From contig NZ_FOLP01000010.1 of the NCBI RefSeq assembly GCF_900112425.1, positions 170,153 through 234,152 of the forward strand: a stretch of DNA of 64,000 nt. The letters run 5' to 3'. The position numbers were made by a program, and so were the translations under genes. Origin of the DNA: Variovorax sp. OK212. Lineage in GTDB: Bacteria; Pseudomonadota; Gammaproteobacteria; Burkholderiales; Burkholderiaceae_C. Under the pieces are notes generated by a model. That model had not been told where the DNA came from. It saw only the letters and a list, made by a program, of their open reading frames with translations, and did not search any database. Position 1 is the stretch's first letter; each line of letters starts with the position of its first letter. Below, in pieces: positions 19,180 through 29,300 of the stretch.

Positions 19180-19821
19180 ATGCCGACCCTCACGTTCCGC
19201 GCCTCCAGCGCACTGCTTGCCGCCACCGCCCTGTGCCTGGGCGCCGCCCTCCCCGGCGTTGCCGCGGCCCAAGGCGCCGACACCGTGCGCATCCGCGGCA
19301 CCATCGTGCGCGTCGATGCCGGCACCCTCGTGGTCCAGGACCGCGGCGGCGAAGTCGTCTCGCTCGCGCGGCCGGCCGGCATGCCGGTCTCGGAGGTCTA
19401 TCGCATCAAGCTGTCCGACATCAAGCGCGGCAGCTTCATCGGCACCGCCGCCATGCCGCAGCCCGACGGCACGCAGAAGGCGCTCGAGGTGGTGGTGTTC
19501 CCCGAGGCCGCGCGCGGCACCGGCGAAGGCCACCGGCCGTGGGACCTGCTGCCCGACAGCACCATGACCAACGCCACGGTCGCCGACCTGGCCTCGGCGC
19601 CGAAGTCGGTGCGCGGCGGGCAGCAGCTGCGGCTGACCTACAAGGGCGGCGAGAAGACCGTCATCGTGCCGCCCGACGTGCCGGTGGTCACCTTCCGCCC
19701 CGGCACCGACGCGCTGCTGGTGCCCGGCGCCAAGGTGATGATCAGCGCGCAGGAAAAGAACGGCACGCCCACCGCGCTGCGCGTGACGGCCGGACGCGAC
19801 GGCTTCGCGCCGCCGATGTAA
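19180..19821 (+). CDS. Secreted DUF5666-like hypothetical protein
   Basis: A 213-residue protein with a clear signal peptide (cleavage near AAAQG, residue 31). The mature part starts with an OB-like strand pattern RIRGTIVRVDAGTLVVQDRGGEVVSL, of the kind seen in DUF5666 and related periplasmic proteins, and ends with KVMISAQEKNGTPTALRVTAGRDG. A His/Trp-containing loop lies in the middle (GEGHRPWDLLPDSTMTN). No catalytic motif is recognised, and no partner gene is adjacent. The start was chosen for its signal peptide; the frame runs 44 codons further upstream without support. Confidence 0.7.
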   Translation: MPTLTFRASSALLAATALCLGAALPGVAAAQGADTVRIRGTIVRVDAGTLVVQDRGGEVVSLARPAGMPVSEVYRIKLSDIKRGSFIGTAAMPQPDGTQKALEVVVFPEAARGTGEGHRPWDLLPDSTMTNATVADLASAPKSVRGGQQLRLTYKGGEKTVIVPPDVPVVTFRPGTDALLVPGAKVMISAQEKNGTPTALRVTAGRDGFAPPM

Positions 19822-19982
19822 GGCGAAAGCAGGCAAGCCCGGCCTCCAAGGGAAATCCCGCAGGCATTTTTGTCGCGGCGGCAAGCCCCGGGCGCGCCTG
19901 TGCGCGTATCGTGGCGAGGGACTTTGCCGTCCGGCCGGTCCCAGCCACCCACCCGTTCACCCGACACAGGAGATTCCGCACC

Positions 19983-20489
19983 ATGGCCACTGCCAAGAAA
20001 GCCGCCGCCAAGAAGACCACCTCCAGCAGCAGTAGCACCAGCAGCACCGCCAGCGAGAAGAAGGCGATGCCGGACGCCGCGGACATGCTCAATCCGCTGA
20101 AGGGCATGGCCGACCGGCTGCAGAACCTCAACCTGACCGGCGGCGCCGGCAAGCTGCTGGACAGCGGGCGCAAGGACCTGCAGGCGCTGATGCAAGCCAA
20201 CGAGAAGTCCTATCAGGGGCTGCAGGCCGTGGTGCAGCGGCAGACCGAGATGATCAAGACCGCCATCGGCGAGTGGCAGACGGCCGCCAAGGGCATGCCC
20301 GGCAAGGACCCCAAGGAAAACCTGGCCAAGCTCGACGAGCTCGGCCGCCAGTCGTTCCAGCGCGCCGTCGACGACATCAAGGAGCTGGCCAACCTGGCCG
20401 CCAAGTCGCAGGCCGATGCCTTCGACGTGGTGCGCCAGCGCATCCAGGCCAACGTCGACGAAGTCACCAAGATGCTGCAGCGCAAGTGA
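19983..20489 (+). CDS. Phasin family protein
   Basis: A 168-residue protein with a Lys/Ala/Ser-rich N-terminus (MATAKKAAAKKTT then a serine run) followed by an amphipathic helical Phasin_2-type domain (about residues 30-165), including LMQANEKSYQGLQAVVQRQTE and IQANVDEVTKMLQRK. Phasins coat polyhydroxyalkanoate granules and control their size and number. An AGGAG ribosome-binding site lies before the ATG. It stands alone with its own upstream region of about 160 bp. The Lys/Ala N-terminal tail resembles histone-H1-like DNA-binding tails and may tie granules to the nucleoid; that is inference. Confidence 0.88.
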   Translation: MATAKKAAAKKTTSSSSSTSSTASEKKAMPDAADMLNPLKGMADRLQNLNLTGGAGKLLDSGRKDLQALMQANEKSYQGLQAVVQRQTEMIKTAIGEWQTAAKGMPGKDPKENLAKLDELGRQSFQRAVDDIKELANLAAKSQADAFDVVRQRIQANVDEVTKMLQRK

Positions 20490-20505
20490 GCCGGAGCTTT
20501 CTGGC

Positions 20506-21426
20506 ATGAGCGCCGCCGCGCCACGCGTCGAGCGGCGCACGCGCGCCAACGGCATCGAGCTCGCCTGGGACAGTTTCGGCGACCCGGGCGCGCCGCCGAT
20601 GCTGCTGGTCATGGGCCTGGGCGCCCAGATGGTCGCGTGGGACGACGCGTTCTGCGCCCGCCTCGCCGAGGCCGGCGGGCTGCGCGTGATCCGTTTCGAC
20701 AACCGCGACATCGGGCACTCGACCTACCTCACGCACCTGGGCGTGCCCGACATCCAGGCGCTGATGCTGGACGCCATGGCCGGCCGGGCGCTGCAGGTGC
20801 CCTACACCCTGCGCGACATGGCCGCCGACTGCGTCGGGCTGCTCGACGCGCTGGGCATTGCGCGCGCGCACGTCGTGGGCGCCTCCATGGGCGGCGCCAT
20901 CGGGCAGGAGCTGTGCATTCACCATGCGCACCGGCTGCTGTCGTTCACCAGCATCATGTCGACCACCGGCGCGCCGGGCCTGCCGCCGCCCACGCCGGAA
21001 GCCATGGCCATGCTGTTCTCGCCGTCGCCCACGAATTTCGAGGCCTACCTGCCGCACTACGCCAAGGTGTGGCGCGTGCTGCGCGGCCCGTCGGCCTTTC
21101 CGCTCGACGAGGCGCGCGACACCGAAAGAGCGCAGCTCGTCTTCCTGCGCGGCCTCAATCCGCCCGGCGTGGCGCGCCAGCTCGCGGCCATCCTGGCCTC
21201 GGGCAACCGCGGGCCCGCGCTGCGCGGCGTGCGCGTGCCCACGCTGGTGATCCACGGCGACGCCGATCCGCTGGTGCCGGTGGCCTGCGGCGTCGACGTG
21301 GCCGATGCCATTCCGGGGGCGACGCTGCTGCGCATTCCGCGCATGGGGCATGCGCTGCCGGTGTCGATGTGGCCGCAGATCGTCGAGGCGATCGCGGGGC
21401 ACGCGGGTCGGCATCCGGACGCCTGA
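20506..21426 (+). CDS. Alpha/beta-fold hydrolase
   Basis: A 306-residue alpha/beta hydrolase. The nucleophile elbow GASMGG holds the catalytic Ser near residue 127, the oxyanion region is MLLVMGLGAQM, the acid is probably Asp in VIHGDADPLVP and the His lies in RMGHALPVSMWP. The FDNRDIGHSTYL segment is typical of a subfamily often called epoxide-hydrolase/esterase-like. It starts 16 bp after the phasin stop with a GGAG upstream, so it may be co-transcribed with it and could act on esters or PHA-related substrates. The substrate is not deducible. Confidence 0.87.
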   Translation: MSAAAPRVERRTRANGIELAWDSFGDPGAPPMLLVMGLGAQMVAWDDAFCARLAEAGGLRVIRFDNRDIGHSTYLTHLGVPDIQALMLDAMAGRALQVPYTLRDMAADCVGLLDALGIARAHVVGASMGGAIGQELCIHHAHRLLSFTSIMSTTGAPGLPPPTPEAMAMLFSPSPTNFEAYLPHYAKVWRVLRGPSAFPLDEARDTERAQLVFLRGLNPPGVARQLAAILASGNRGPALRGVRVPTLVIHGDADPLVPVACGVDVADAIPGATLLRIPRMGHALPVSMWPQIVEAIAGHAGRHPDA

Positions 21427-21466
21427 ACCCTCGCCTGCAGCCGTCCGGCTGCAGCTGTCCGGTCGC

Positions 21467-22153
21467 TTATTCGATCAGCGCGCGCCGCACGTCTTCCTGC
21501 AGGCTGCGCAGGTGATCGCGCATCGCCGTGCGGGCGCGCTCCGCGTCCCGCGCACGCAGCGCGCGGATGATCTCGCCGTGCTCGTCGTGGTTCTCCGGCT
21601 GCCTGTGCAGCGGGCTGTGCAGGCGGAACAGCCGCGCGTTGACGCGCAGTTCCTCCACCAGCCGCGGAAACACCACGTTGCCGCTGGCCGTGGCGATCAG
21701 CAGGTGGAAGCGGTCGTCGAAGTGCCAGTGCTCGGTTTCGCTGTGCTCGCCGCCGCCGAGCGCGGCGATGTCGGCCTCGAGCGCGTCGATCTCGGCGTCG
21801 GTGATCTTGCCGACGGCCAGCGCGATGGCTTCGCCCTCGATCACCTCGCGCGCGCGCATGCAGTCGAAGTACTCCTTGGTGCCCAGCGCGCGCACGGCGT
21901 AGGAACGCGCGTCGCGCCGCACCAGCAGCCCTTCGCCCGCCAGCCGCACCAGCGCCTCGCGCATCGGCGTGCGCGAAATGCGCAGGTCTTCCGCCAGCCG
22001 CGCTTCCTGCAGCGGGCTGCCGGGCGAGATCTGACGGTCGAGGATGAGCGTGCGCAGCCGCTCGTAGGCCTGCTCGGCCAGGCTGGCCGAGCGCACCTCC
22101 AGGGGTGCGATCGTGATGGTGGCGGGCTGCGTGGGGCTGGGAAGGCTGGGCAT
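21467..22153 (-). CDS. GntR-family regulator, FCD (FadR) subfamily
   Basis: A 228-residue repressor-type protein. The winged-helix DNA-binding domain covers about residues 22-88 (AEQAYERLRTLILDRQISPG, then EARLAEDLRISRTPMREAL). The FCD ligand domain follows, with likely metal-binding residues including His/Asp in HFDDRFHLLI and H in ENHDEHGEII. It ends the leftward operon dapA-like / binding protein / permease / hydantoinase / gntR. FCD regulators bind palindromes of the GTNNAC type; two perfect GTATACGTATAC palindromes in the divergent promoter 4 kb away are its most likely target. Ligand unknown, probably a metabolite of the locus. Confidence 0.92.
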   Translation of the reverse strand: MPSLPSPTQPATITIAPLEVRSASLAEQAYERLRTLILDRQISPGSPLQEARLAEDLRISRTPMREALVRLAGEGLLVRRDARSYAVRALGTKEYFDCMRAREVIEGEAIALAVGKITDAEIDALEADIAALGGGEHSETEHWHFDDRFHLLIATASGNVVFPRLVEELRVNARLFRLHSPLHRQPENHDEHGEIIRALRARDAERARTAMRDHLRSLQEDVRRALIE

Positions 22154-22223
22154 GCGGAAAATGGCGTGGGCCACAAGGGCGGGTGAGCTTATCAGGGCCG
22201 CATGGCGGCGCGGCCCGGCGGCT

Positions 22224-23678
22224 TCAGAGCCATTTGTCCAGCGGATTGCCGTCGTTCGGCGCACGCGGACGCAGGCACGGAAGGAACTGGCCCGAGCCCG
22301 GCTCGGCCAGGAACTCGCCGTCTTCCCACACCACGCGCCCGCGCGACACGGTGATGCCCGGCCAGGCGCGCAACGCCATGCCTTCGTACGGCGTGTAGTC
22401 GACGGCGTGGTGGAGCATGTCGTTGGTGAGCCGCTTCTCCTGCCCCTTGGCGTACACGTCCCACACCACGAAGTCGGCGTCGCTGCCGACTGCAATGGTG
22501 CCCTTGCGCGGGTACAGCCCGTACAGCCGCGCCGGGTTGGTGGCCGTGAGCTCCACGAAGCGGTGGATGTCGATGCGCCCCTTGAGCACGCCCTCGCTCA
22601 TGAGCAGCGGCAGGCGGGTTTCCACGCCGGGAATGCCGTTCGGGATGCGGTCGAACGAGGCGTCGTCGCCGGCCACGCGCTTGCCGTCGCTGCCGTTCAT
22701 GTTGAAGGGCGCGTGGTCGGACGAGAAGATGGTGAACAGCCCGCTGGACAGCCCGTTCCAGATGAACTGCTGGTTGGCCTTGTCGCGCGGCGGCGGGCTG
22801 CAGATGCAGCGTGCGCCGTGCATCGGATCGTCGGGGTCGATGCCCAGGTCCTCGGCGCTCAGGAACAGGTACTGCGGGCAGGTTTCCGCGTGGATCGGCA
22901 GGCCGCGCCCGCGCGCCCAGTGGATCTGCTCGACGGCCTCGCGGCCCGACACGTGCACGATCAGGATGGGCGTGTCGACCAGCTCCGCCAGCGCGATGGC
23001 GCGGTGCGTTGCCTCGCGCTCCACCGCCATCGGCCGCGAGCTGCCGTGGTAGCGCGGCGCGGTGAGGCCCGCGTCGAGCAGCTGCTCGGTGAGCCAGGCG
23101 ATGCAGTCGCTGTTCTCGGCGTGGATCATCGTCATCGCGCCGTGGCGGCGCGCGGTGGCCAGCACCTCGATGATCTGGCGGTCGTCCAGCTTGAGGTCGT
23201 CGTAGGTCATGTAGATCTTGAAGGAGGTGTAGCCCTTCTCGATCAATGCGGGCAGCTCCCGCTGCGTCACGTCGCGCGTGGCGTCGGCCACGATCAGGTG
23301 GAAGGCGTAGTCGATCACGGCCTTGCCCTCGGCGCGGCGGTGGTAGTCGTCCACCGCTTCCTGGATGCTGTGGCCCTTCTGCTGCGCGGCGAAGGGCAGC
23401 ACGGTGGTGGTGCCGCCGCAGGCCGCGGAGCGCGTGCCCGTGAGGAAGTCGTCCGCGAAGCGCGAGCCGTCGCTGGTCGGCTGGTCGAAGTGGCAGTGGC
23501 CGTCCACGCCGCCCGGCGTGACGAGGCGGCCGCGCGCATCGATCTCGCGCGCGGCGCTGGCGTCCAGGCCTTGCGCGATGGCGCAGATGCGCCCGTCGCG
23601 CACGCCGATGTCGGCGGTGTAGCGGTCGCCCGCGGTGGCGATGTCGGCGTTGCGCAGGATCAGGTCGTAGGTGCTCAT
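22224..23678 (-). CDS. Dihydropyrimidinase / D-hydantoinase family amidohydrolase
   Basis: A 484-residue cyclic-amide hydrolase with a two-metal centre. Visible ligands are the HCHFD motif near residue 60, the Lys expected to be carboxylated in TSFKIYMTYDD (about residue 152), the HAENSD His, the IVHVSG His and the SSDHAPF Asp. Such enzymes open dihydropyrimidines or 5-substituted hydantoins to N-carbamoyl amino acids. The start MSTYDLILRNADI is canonical and lies 16 bp after the permease stop. Being in an amino-acid uptake operon rather than next to dihydropyrimidine dehydrogenase genes suggests a hydantoin-like or other cyclic substrate. Confidence 0.92.
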   Translation of the reverse strand: MSTYDLILRNADIATAGDRYTADIGVRDGRICAIAQGLDASAAREIDARGRLVTPGGVDGHCHFDQPTSDGSRFADDFLTGTRSAACGGTTTVLPFAAQQKGHSIQEAVDDYHRRAEGKAVIDYAFHLIVADATRDVTQRELPALIEKGYTSFKIYMTYDDLKLDDRQIIEVLATARRHGAMTMIHAENSDCIAWLTEQLLDAGLTAPRYHGSSRPMAVEREATHRAIALAELVDTPILIVHVSGREAVEQIHWARGRGLPIHAETCPQYLFLSAEDLGIDPDDPMHGARCICSPPPRDKANQQFIWNGLSSGLFTIFSSDHAPFNMNGSDGKRVAGDDASFDRIPNGIPGVETRLPLLMSEGVLKGRIDIHRFVELTATNPARLYGLYPRKGTIAVGSDADFVVWDVYAKGQEKRLTNDMLHHAVDYTPYEGMALRAWPGITVSRGRVVWEDGEFLAEPGSGQFLPCLRPRAPNDGNPLDKWL

Positions 23679-23694
23679 GGGCGTTCTCTTCTGT

Positions 23695-24414
23695 CTAGCG
23701 CTGCTCGAGCGCGGGTTCCGCGGGCACCACCGGCGCGCTCGCATTGCCGTAGGCGCGGCCGTAGTGGCGCTCGATGCGCCGCTGGATGAAGTCCCAGGCG
23801 GTGGTCATCAGCAGGTAGTAGATGGCCGCGACGACGAACAGCTCGAGCACCATGAACTTCTCCTGGATCAGCACCTGGGTGCGGCGCAGCAGCTCCTCCA
23901 TCGAGATCACCGAGGTGATCGAGGTGGTCTTGAGCAGCCCGTTGATGCTGTTGCCCAGCGTCGGCACGATCAGGCGCATGGCCTGGGGCATGACGATGTA
24001 GCGCATGGTCTGCGCGCTGCTGAAGCCCACGGCGCGCGCCGCGTTGGTCTGCCCGGCGGAAATCGACTGTATGCCGCCGCGCACGATCTCCGCCAGGTAG
24101 GCGGCCTCGTTGAGGATCAGGCCCAGCAGCGCCGACTCGATCACCGACAGCTTCAGCCCGAGCTGCGGCAAGCCGGTGTAGATGATGATCAGCTGCACCA
24201 GCAGCGGCGTGCCGCGGAACACCCAGATGTAGAAGTGCGCCGGCCCGGCCACCCAGCGGCGGCTGGACAGGCGGGCCAGGGCCAGCGCGCACCCCACGAC
24301 CAGCCCGCCCGCGATCGCAGCGAGCGTGAGCCACAGCGTGGTGACCGCGCCGCTGAGGATGTACGGATTGAACAGATAGTCGATGAACCCCGACCAGCTC
24401 CAGCCTTGTCCCAT
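23695..24414 (-). CDS. Polar amino acid ABC transporter permease (HisM/GlnP type)
   Basis: A 239-residue inner-membrane permease with about five membrane spans. The EAA loop that docks the ATPase is clear (EIVRGGIQSISAGQTNAARAVGF then MPQAMRLIVPTLGN), and the N-terminal segment VFRGTPLLVQLIIIYTGLPQ is a signature of the polar-amino-acid uptake family. Only one permease is present, so it probably works as a homodimer. It lies between the binding-protein gene and the hydantoinase gene; its ATPase is most likely the one at 30712 on the other side of the locus. Confidence 0.93.
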   Translation of the reverse strand: MGQGWSWSGFIDYLFNPYILSGAVTTLWLTLAAIAGGLVVGCALALARLSSRRWVAGPAHFYIWVFRGTPLLVQLIIIYTGLPQLGLKLSVIESALLGLILNEAAYLAEIVRGGIQSISAGQTNAARAVGFSSAQTMRYIVMPQAMRLIVPTLGNSINGLLKTTSITSVISMEELLRRTQVLIQEKFMVLELFVVAAIYYLLMTTAWDFIQRRIERHYGRAYGNASAPVVPAEPALEQR

Positions 24415-24448
24415 GAACGTTCCTTCGTGTGCTCGGTGACGGCGCGGC

Positions 24449-25279
24449 TCAGCCCGCCGGGCCCTTGACGGCCACGGCGCCGTCGACGGCCTTCACGCCG
24501 TACTGGTCGAACAGCTTCTGGAAGCTGCCGTCGGTCTTCATGTCGTTCATGACCTTGGCCATCGCGGCGGCCAGGTCCTTGTTGCGCGAGGCCAGCGCCA
24601 CCGGCGTGGGGAACAGGCCGTGCAGCACGCGCTCGAAGTCGCCGCGCTTCTGGTATTCGGCGCCGGTCGAGTCGATCGACAGGGCCACGTCGACCTGGCC
24701 CGCACGCAGCGACTGGAACGCCATGGCGAAGTTCTCGAAGGTGCGGATGGTCATGCCCTTCATGCCCTTGTCGGTGAGCGCCTTGTCGAGCTCGCGCGCC
24801 TTGCGCTCCTCGAAGCCGCCGAGCTCCACGCCGATGCTCTTGCCCGACAGGTCTTCGGGCTTGGCGATCTTCAGCGGGTTGCCCTTGGCGGTGCTGATGC
24901 TGATCGCCTGGTCTTCGTAGATGAGCATCTGCATCAGCTTGGCGCGCTCTTCCGTGTAGAAGATGCCGGTGTTGATGACGTCCCAGCGCCCGGCCTGCAG
25001 GCCCGGGATCATGGCCGAGAACTCGATGCGCACGTACTCCGGCGTGAGGCACAGGCGCTTGGCGATCGCCTCGCCGAGCTCCACGCGCATGCCCTTGAGC
25101 GCGCCGGTCTGGTCGACGAACTGCATCGGCGGCAGCGTCGGGTTGACCGACATGGTCAGCGTGCCCTTCTTGACGAGGGCCGAGTCGGGCACCGGCGACT
25201 TGCACGCCTGCGCGTTCGCGGCGCCCGCGCAGAAGATGAAGAGTGCCGTTGCCGACGCGAGAGCGGGGAGCAGTTTCAT
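24449..25279 (-). CDS. Amino acid ABC transporter substrate-binding protein
   Basis: A 276-residue periplasmic binding protein of the SBP_bac_3 (HisJ/GlnH) type. Residues 1-23 are a signal peptide ending ANA. The mature protein starts QACKSPVP, continues with KKGTLTMSVNPTLPPMQF and GMRVELGEAIAKRL, and has a hinge and C-terminal lobe ending VAVKGPAG. Two Cys (near 26 and 77) may form a disulfide, as in some opine and octopine binding proteins. It is 34 bp ahead of its permease gene. The ligand is probably the amino-acid-like compound broken down by the rest of the locus. Confidence 0.93.
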   Translation of the reverse strand: MKLLPALASATALFIFCAGAANAQACKSPVPDSALVKKGTLTMSVNPTLPPMQFVDQTGALKGMRVELGEAIAKRLCLTPEYVRIEFSAMIPGLQAGRWDVINTGIFYTEERAKLMQMLIYEDQAISISTAKGNPLKIAKPEDLSGKSIGVELGGFEERKARELDKALTDKGMKGMTIRTFENFAMAFQSLRAGQVDVALSIDSTGAEYQKRGDFERVLHGLFPTPVALASRNKDLAAAMAKVMNDMKTDGSFQKLFDQYGVKAVDGAVAVKGPAG

Positions 25280-25378
25280 GGTGAAGTCCTTCAGGGAATG
25301 AACGAGGCGACGAAAGGAAAAGGCAGGAGCCAGGAGGCAGAAGGCAGAAAGCAGGAAGGGGTGCGGCGGCGCCGGCCC

Positions 25379-26275
25379 TCAGGCGCGGATCGAGTCCAGC
25401 AGGTCGAGGCGGGCCAGTTCGCGGCGCAGGTCCGCCACGTCGGCGTCGGGCAGCGGCAGGCGCGGCGCGCGCGGCTTGCCCACCGGCAGGCCCATCATCG
25501 AGAGGCCGTCCTTCGAGGCCGCCACGTAGCGGTGGCCGCCCACCCAGCGCACGATCGGCAGCATCTGCTTGTAGAGCGCCAGCGCCGCGGGCATGTCGCG
25601 CTCGTCGGCCACCAGCTCGAACAGGCGCGCCGACATCTTCGGAATGAGGTTGGAGCACACCGCCACCCAGCCCTGCGCGCCGAGCCAGAACGACTCGTAG
25701 CCCAGGATGCCGGCGAACACGGTCATGCGGTCGCCGCACAGCTCGATGATGTCGCGCACGCGGGTCACCTCCAGCGTCGACTCCTTGATGTACTTGCAGT
25801 TGTCGATGCGCGAGAGGCGCGCCACCAGCTCGGGCTTGAGGTCGACGTTGGCCGTGGCCGGGTTGTTGTAGACCATGATCGGAATGCCGATCGCCTCGCC
25901 CACCTTGCGGTAGTGCGCGAACAGCTCGTCGTCGGTGGGCGTGCTGTAGAACGGCGGAATGATCATGACGCCGTCGGCGCCCATGGTCTCGGCCTCGCGG
26001 CTCAGCCGCACGCACTCGTCGGTCCACTCCGCACCGGTGCCGATCAACACGGGCACGCGTTTTGCAGCGGTGCTCACGCAGGTTTCGATCACCAACTGGC
26101 GCTCATCGGGCGTCAGCGACAGGAACTCCCCGGTGCTCCCCAGAGGAATCAGCCCGTGGATCCCCTCCTCGATTTGCCAATTGACCAGCTTCTTCAGTGC
26201 CGGCACGTCCACGTGCAGGCCGTCGTCGGTCATGGGGGTGATGAGCACCGTATAGGTGCCTCGGAACGCTGTCAT
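25379..26275 (-). CDS. DapA/N-acetylneuraminate lyase family protein
   Basis: A 298-residue Schiff-base lyase. It has the family GSTGEFLSLT loop, the catalytic Lys in KYIKEST (about residue 163), the VYNNP Tyr near 135 and the usual TIM-barrel length. It starts MTAFRGTYTVLITPM. Members include dihydrodipicolinate synthase, KDG aldolase/dehydratase and the hydroxyproline-pathway deaminase that acts after D-hydroxyproline dehydrogenase. A housekeeping DapA role is unlikely because it opens a catabolic operon and is divergent from an opine/D-hydroxyproline-type dehydrogenase. The reaction (aldol cleavage, dehydration or deamination of a 2-oxo acid or pyrroline) is inferred. Confidence 0.88.
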   Translation of the reverse strand: MTAFRGTYTVLITPMTDDGLHVDVPALKKLVNWQIEEGIHGLIPLGSTGEFLSLTPDERQLVIETCVSTAAKRVPVLIGTGAEWTDECVRLSREAETMGADGVMIIPPFYSTPTDDELFAHYRKVGEAIGIPIMVYNNPATANVDLKPELVARLSRIDNCKYIKESTLEVTRVRDIIELCGDRMTVFAGILGYESFWLGAQGWVAVCSNLIPKMSARLFELVADERDMPAALALYKQMLPIVRWVGGHRYVAASKDGLSMMGLPVGKPRAPRLPLPDADVADLRRELARLDLLDSIRA

Positions 26276-26305
26276 GGGGCAGTCCTTGGAAAATTCGATG
26301 ACGAA

Positions 26306-26334
26306 GTATACGTATACGTGTAGTATACGTATAC
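26306..26334. promoter_or_regulatory. Twin palindromic operator of the divergent catabolic locus
   Basis: Two identical, perfectly palindromic 12-mers, GTATACGTATAC, lie at 26306-26317 and 26323-26334, 17 bp centre to centre, in the 105-bp gap between the DapA-like gene and the fused dehydrogenase gene. The AT-rich GTATAC sequence stands out from the GC-rich surroundings. Sites of this form are known for FCD-type GntR repressors, and the locus encodes one. Confidence 0.8.
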
Positions 26335-26380
26335 ATTCAATCGCGTCAACGTCGTTTTCCGTTTTCCCTCGCACCTGCCC

Positions 26381-29300
26381 ATGAGCGCCAGACTGACCCA
26401 CCCTTCCATCACCCCGGCCGGGCGCCCCGTGCGCTTCTGGTACGACGGGCAACCGGTCGAAGGCCTGGAAGGCGAAACCATCGCGGCGTCGCTCGCGGCC
26501 GGCGGCATCAAGGCGATGCGCCACACCCGCGGCGGCGAGCGCCGGGGTCTTTATTGCGGCATGGGGGCGTGCTTCGACTGCCTCGTCACGGTTGACGGAC
26601 GGACCAGCCAGCGCGCCTGCCTCACGAAAGTGGCCGACGGCCAGCAGGTGCGCTCCACCCCACCGGCCGGCACCGCGGAAGACCCGCTGCAACCGCTGGC
26701 ACCCGCCGCCGGCGCCGAACCCGCGCGGCTGCAGGTCGACGTGCTGGTGATCGGCGCGGGCCCGGCCGGCCTTTCGGCGGCGCTTTCGGCGCGCCGGGCC
26801 GGCGCCGGGGTGCTGGTGCTCGACGAACGCCTGGAGCCGGGCGGCCAGTTCTACAAGCCGCTCGCGCCCTCGCACCGCTCGGCCACGCCGGCCGACCGCC
26901 AGTTCGCGCAGGGGCTCGCGCTGGAACACGACGTGCGTGCCGCCGGCGTCACCATCGCCCAGGGCGCGCAGGTGTGGGCCGCCTTTTCGCCGCGCGAGGT
27001 CGCGGCGCTGATCGACGGGCGGGCCCACGTCATCAACTGCAGGCAACTGGTCATTGCCCCGGGCGCCTACGAGCGCCCCGTGCCCTTCCCCGGCTGGACC
27101 TTGCCCGGCGTGATGACCACCGGCGCCGGCCAGACGCTGGCCCGCGCCTACCGGGTCGCCCCGGGCCGCCGCGTGGTGATCGCGGGCAACGGCCCGCTCA
27201 ACCTGCAACTGGCGGCCGAGCTGCTCGCCGGCGGCGCCAAGGTGGTTGCCGTGCTGGAATCGGCCGCGCGCCCGTCGCTGCGCCAATGGCGCGACCTGCT
27301 GGCCGCGGCGCGCACGGCACCCGACCTGCTGCGCGACGGCTGGCGCTACCTGCGGCAGCTGCGCGCGCACGGCGTGCCCGTGCTGTGGGAGCACACCGTC
27401 GTGGCGGCGGAAGGCGAGGCTGACGAAGCCGGCGTCACCAACGGCACCGCCGGCCTGCGCGCCGTGCAGGTGGCGCGGATCGACCGCCAGGGCCACATGG
27501 TCGCCGCGACGGCGCGGCGCCTCGAGGCCGACACGCTGTGCCTGGGCTACGGCTTCATTCCCTCCACCGAACTCGCGCGCATGCTGGGCTGCAAGCACCG
27601 GCTCGCGCCACGGCATCTGGGCCACCTGGCCACCGTCACGCTGGAAGACGGCGCCACCAGCGTGCCCGGCGTGTACGTGGTGGGCGACGGTGCCGACCTG
27701 GGCGGCTCGCGCGTGGCCCTGGCGCGCGGCGCGCTGGCCGGCACCGCCGCGGCGCGCAACCTCGGTCTGGTCGCCGCCGCCACGCCGGCCGGGCCCAACG
27801 GGCTCGCCGGGCCCACCGAGACGGAGACGATCTCCCACCTGCGCCGGGCCGAGTGCTTCCAGCAGGCGCTGTGGTCGCTCTACGCGCCGCCGCCCGTCAC
27901 GCTGGCGGCGGTGCCCGACGACACCCTGCTGTGCCGCTGCGAGGAGATCACCTTCGGCTCGGTGCGCGAGCAGATCCGCGCCGGCAGCGACACGCTGGCC
28001 GCGCTCAAGCGCAACACGCGCCTGGGCATGGGCCGTTGCCAGGCGCGCTACTGCGCCGCCACCGCGGGCCGGCTGCTGGCCGAGCTCACGGGCCGGCCAC
28101 CCGAGGTCGAGCAGTACTTCGCCCCGCGCCCGCCGGCCAAGCCGGTGCCGGCCGGCGCGCTCGGTTTCGAGAAACCCGAGTGGGGCGGGCACAAGCCGGC
28201 CATCACGCCCAACCTCGCGCGGTCCGTGGAGCACGCGCCCTTCGCGCCGCTGCGCACCGACGTGCTGGTGATCGGCGCCGGCGTGCTCGGCTCCTGCCTC
28301 GGCTACTACCTGTCGAAGGCCGGGCAGGACGTGACGGTGGTCGACCGCGACGACATCAACCTGCAGGCCTCGGGCGCCAACGCGGGCAGCCTGCACGTGC
28401 AGCTGCTGTCCTTCGATTTCGGCGCCAAGGCGCAGGAAGGGGGCGGCCCGGCCGCGGCCACGCTGCCGCTGGGGCCGATGTCGGTGCGCCTGTGGCAGGA
28501 GATCGAGGCCGATTGCGGCGAAGACCTCGAGATCAAGATCACCGGCGGCCTCATGGTCGCCGACAGCCAGGCCGGCATGCGCTTCCTCGAGGCCAAGGCC
28601 GCGCTGGAACGCAGCCACGGCATCGACGCGCAGGTGATCGACGGCACCGACCTGCGGCGCCTGTCGCCCGCGCTGTCCGGCGAACTGCTGGGCGCGGAGC
28701 TGTGCCCCATGGAGGGAAAGATCAATCCGCTGCGCGCCACCTACGCGGTGGCTCGGCGCGCGCAGCAGCAAGGCGCGCGGATGCTGCGCGGCTGCGACGT
28801 GCAGGCCATCGAGGCGCTGCCGGGCGACGGCGCGGGCTACGTGGTGCGCACCTCGCGCGGCGTGATCCATGCCGGGCGCATCGTGAACGCGAGCGGCGCG
28901 TGGTCGAGCGCCATCGGCGGCATGCTGGGCGTGACGGTCCCGGTCAAGGGCGCGCCGCTGCAGATGATCGTCACCGAGCCCGCGCCGCCGCTGGTCGACC
29001 ACCTCGTCGCGCATGCCGACCGGCACCTGAGCCTCAAGCAGGCGGCCAGCGGCGGCCTCATCGTGGGCGGCGGCTGGACGGCCGCCTTCCATGAAGACAT
29101 GCGCCTGAACCGCGCCGAGCGCGACAGCATCGAAGGCAACCTGTGGGTGGCCGCCCGTGTGCTGCCCGCCGTGCGCGGCCTGCACATGGTGCGCTGCTGG
29201 GCCGGCATGAACGTGAACATCGACGGCGCCCCCATCCTGGGCGAGGTGCCGGGCCGCCCCGGCTTCTTCAACGCCGTGACCTCCAACGGCTACACGCTCG

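Noticed and set aside
25379..26275. Calling the lyase dihydrodipicolinate synthase (lysine biosynthesis).
   Set aside because: It opens a catabolic operon with a GntR regulator and binding protein; family motifs alone do not separate the subfamilies.
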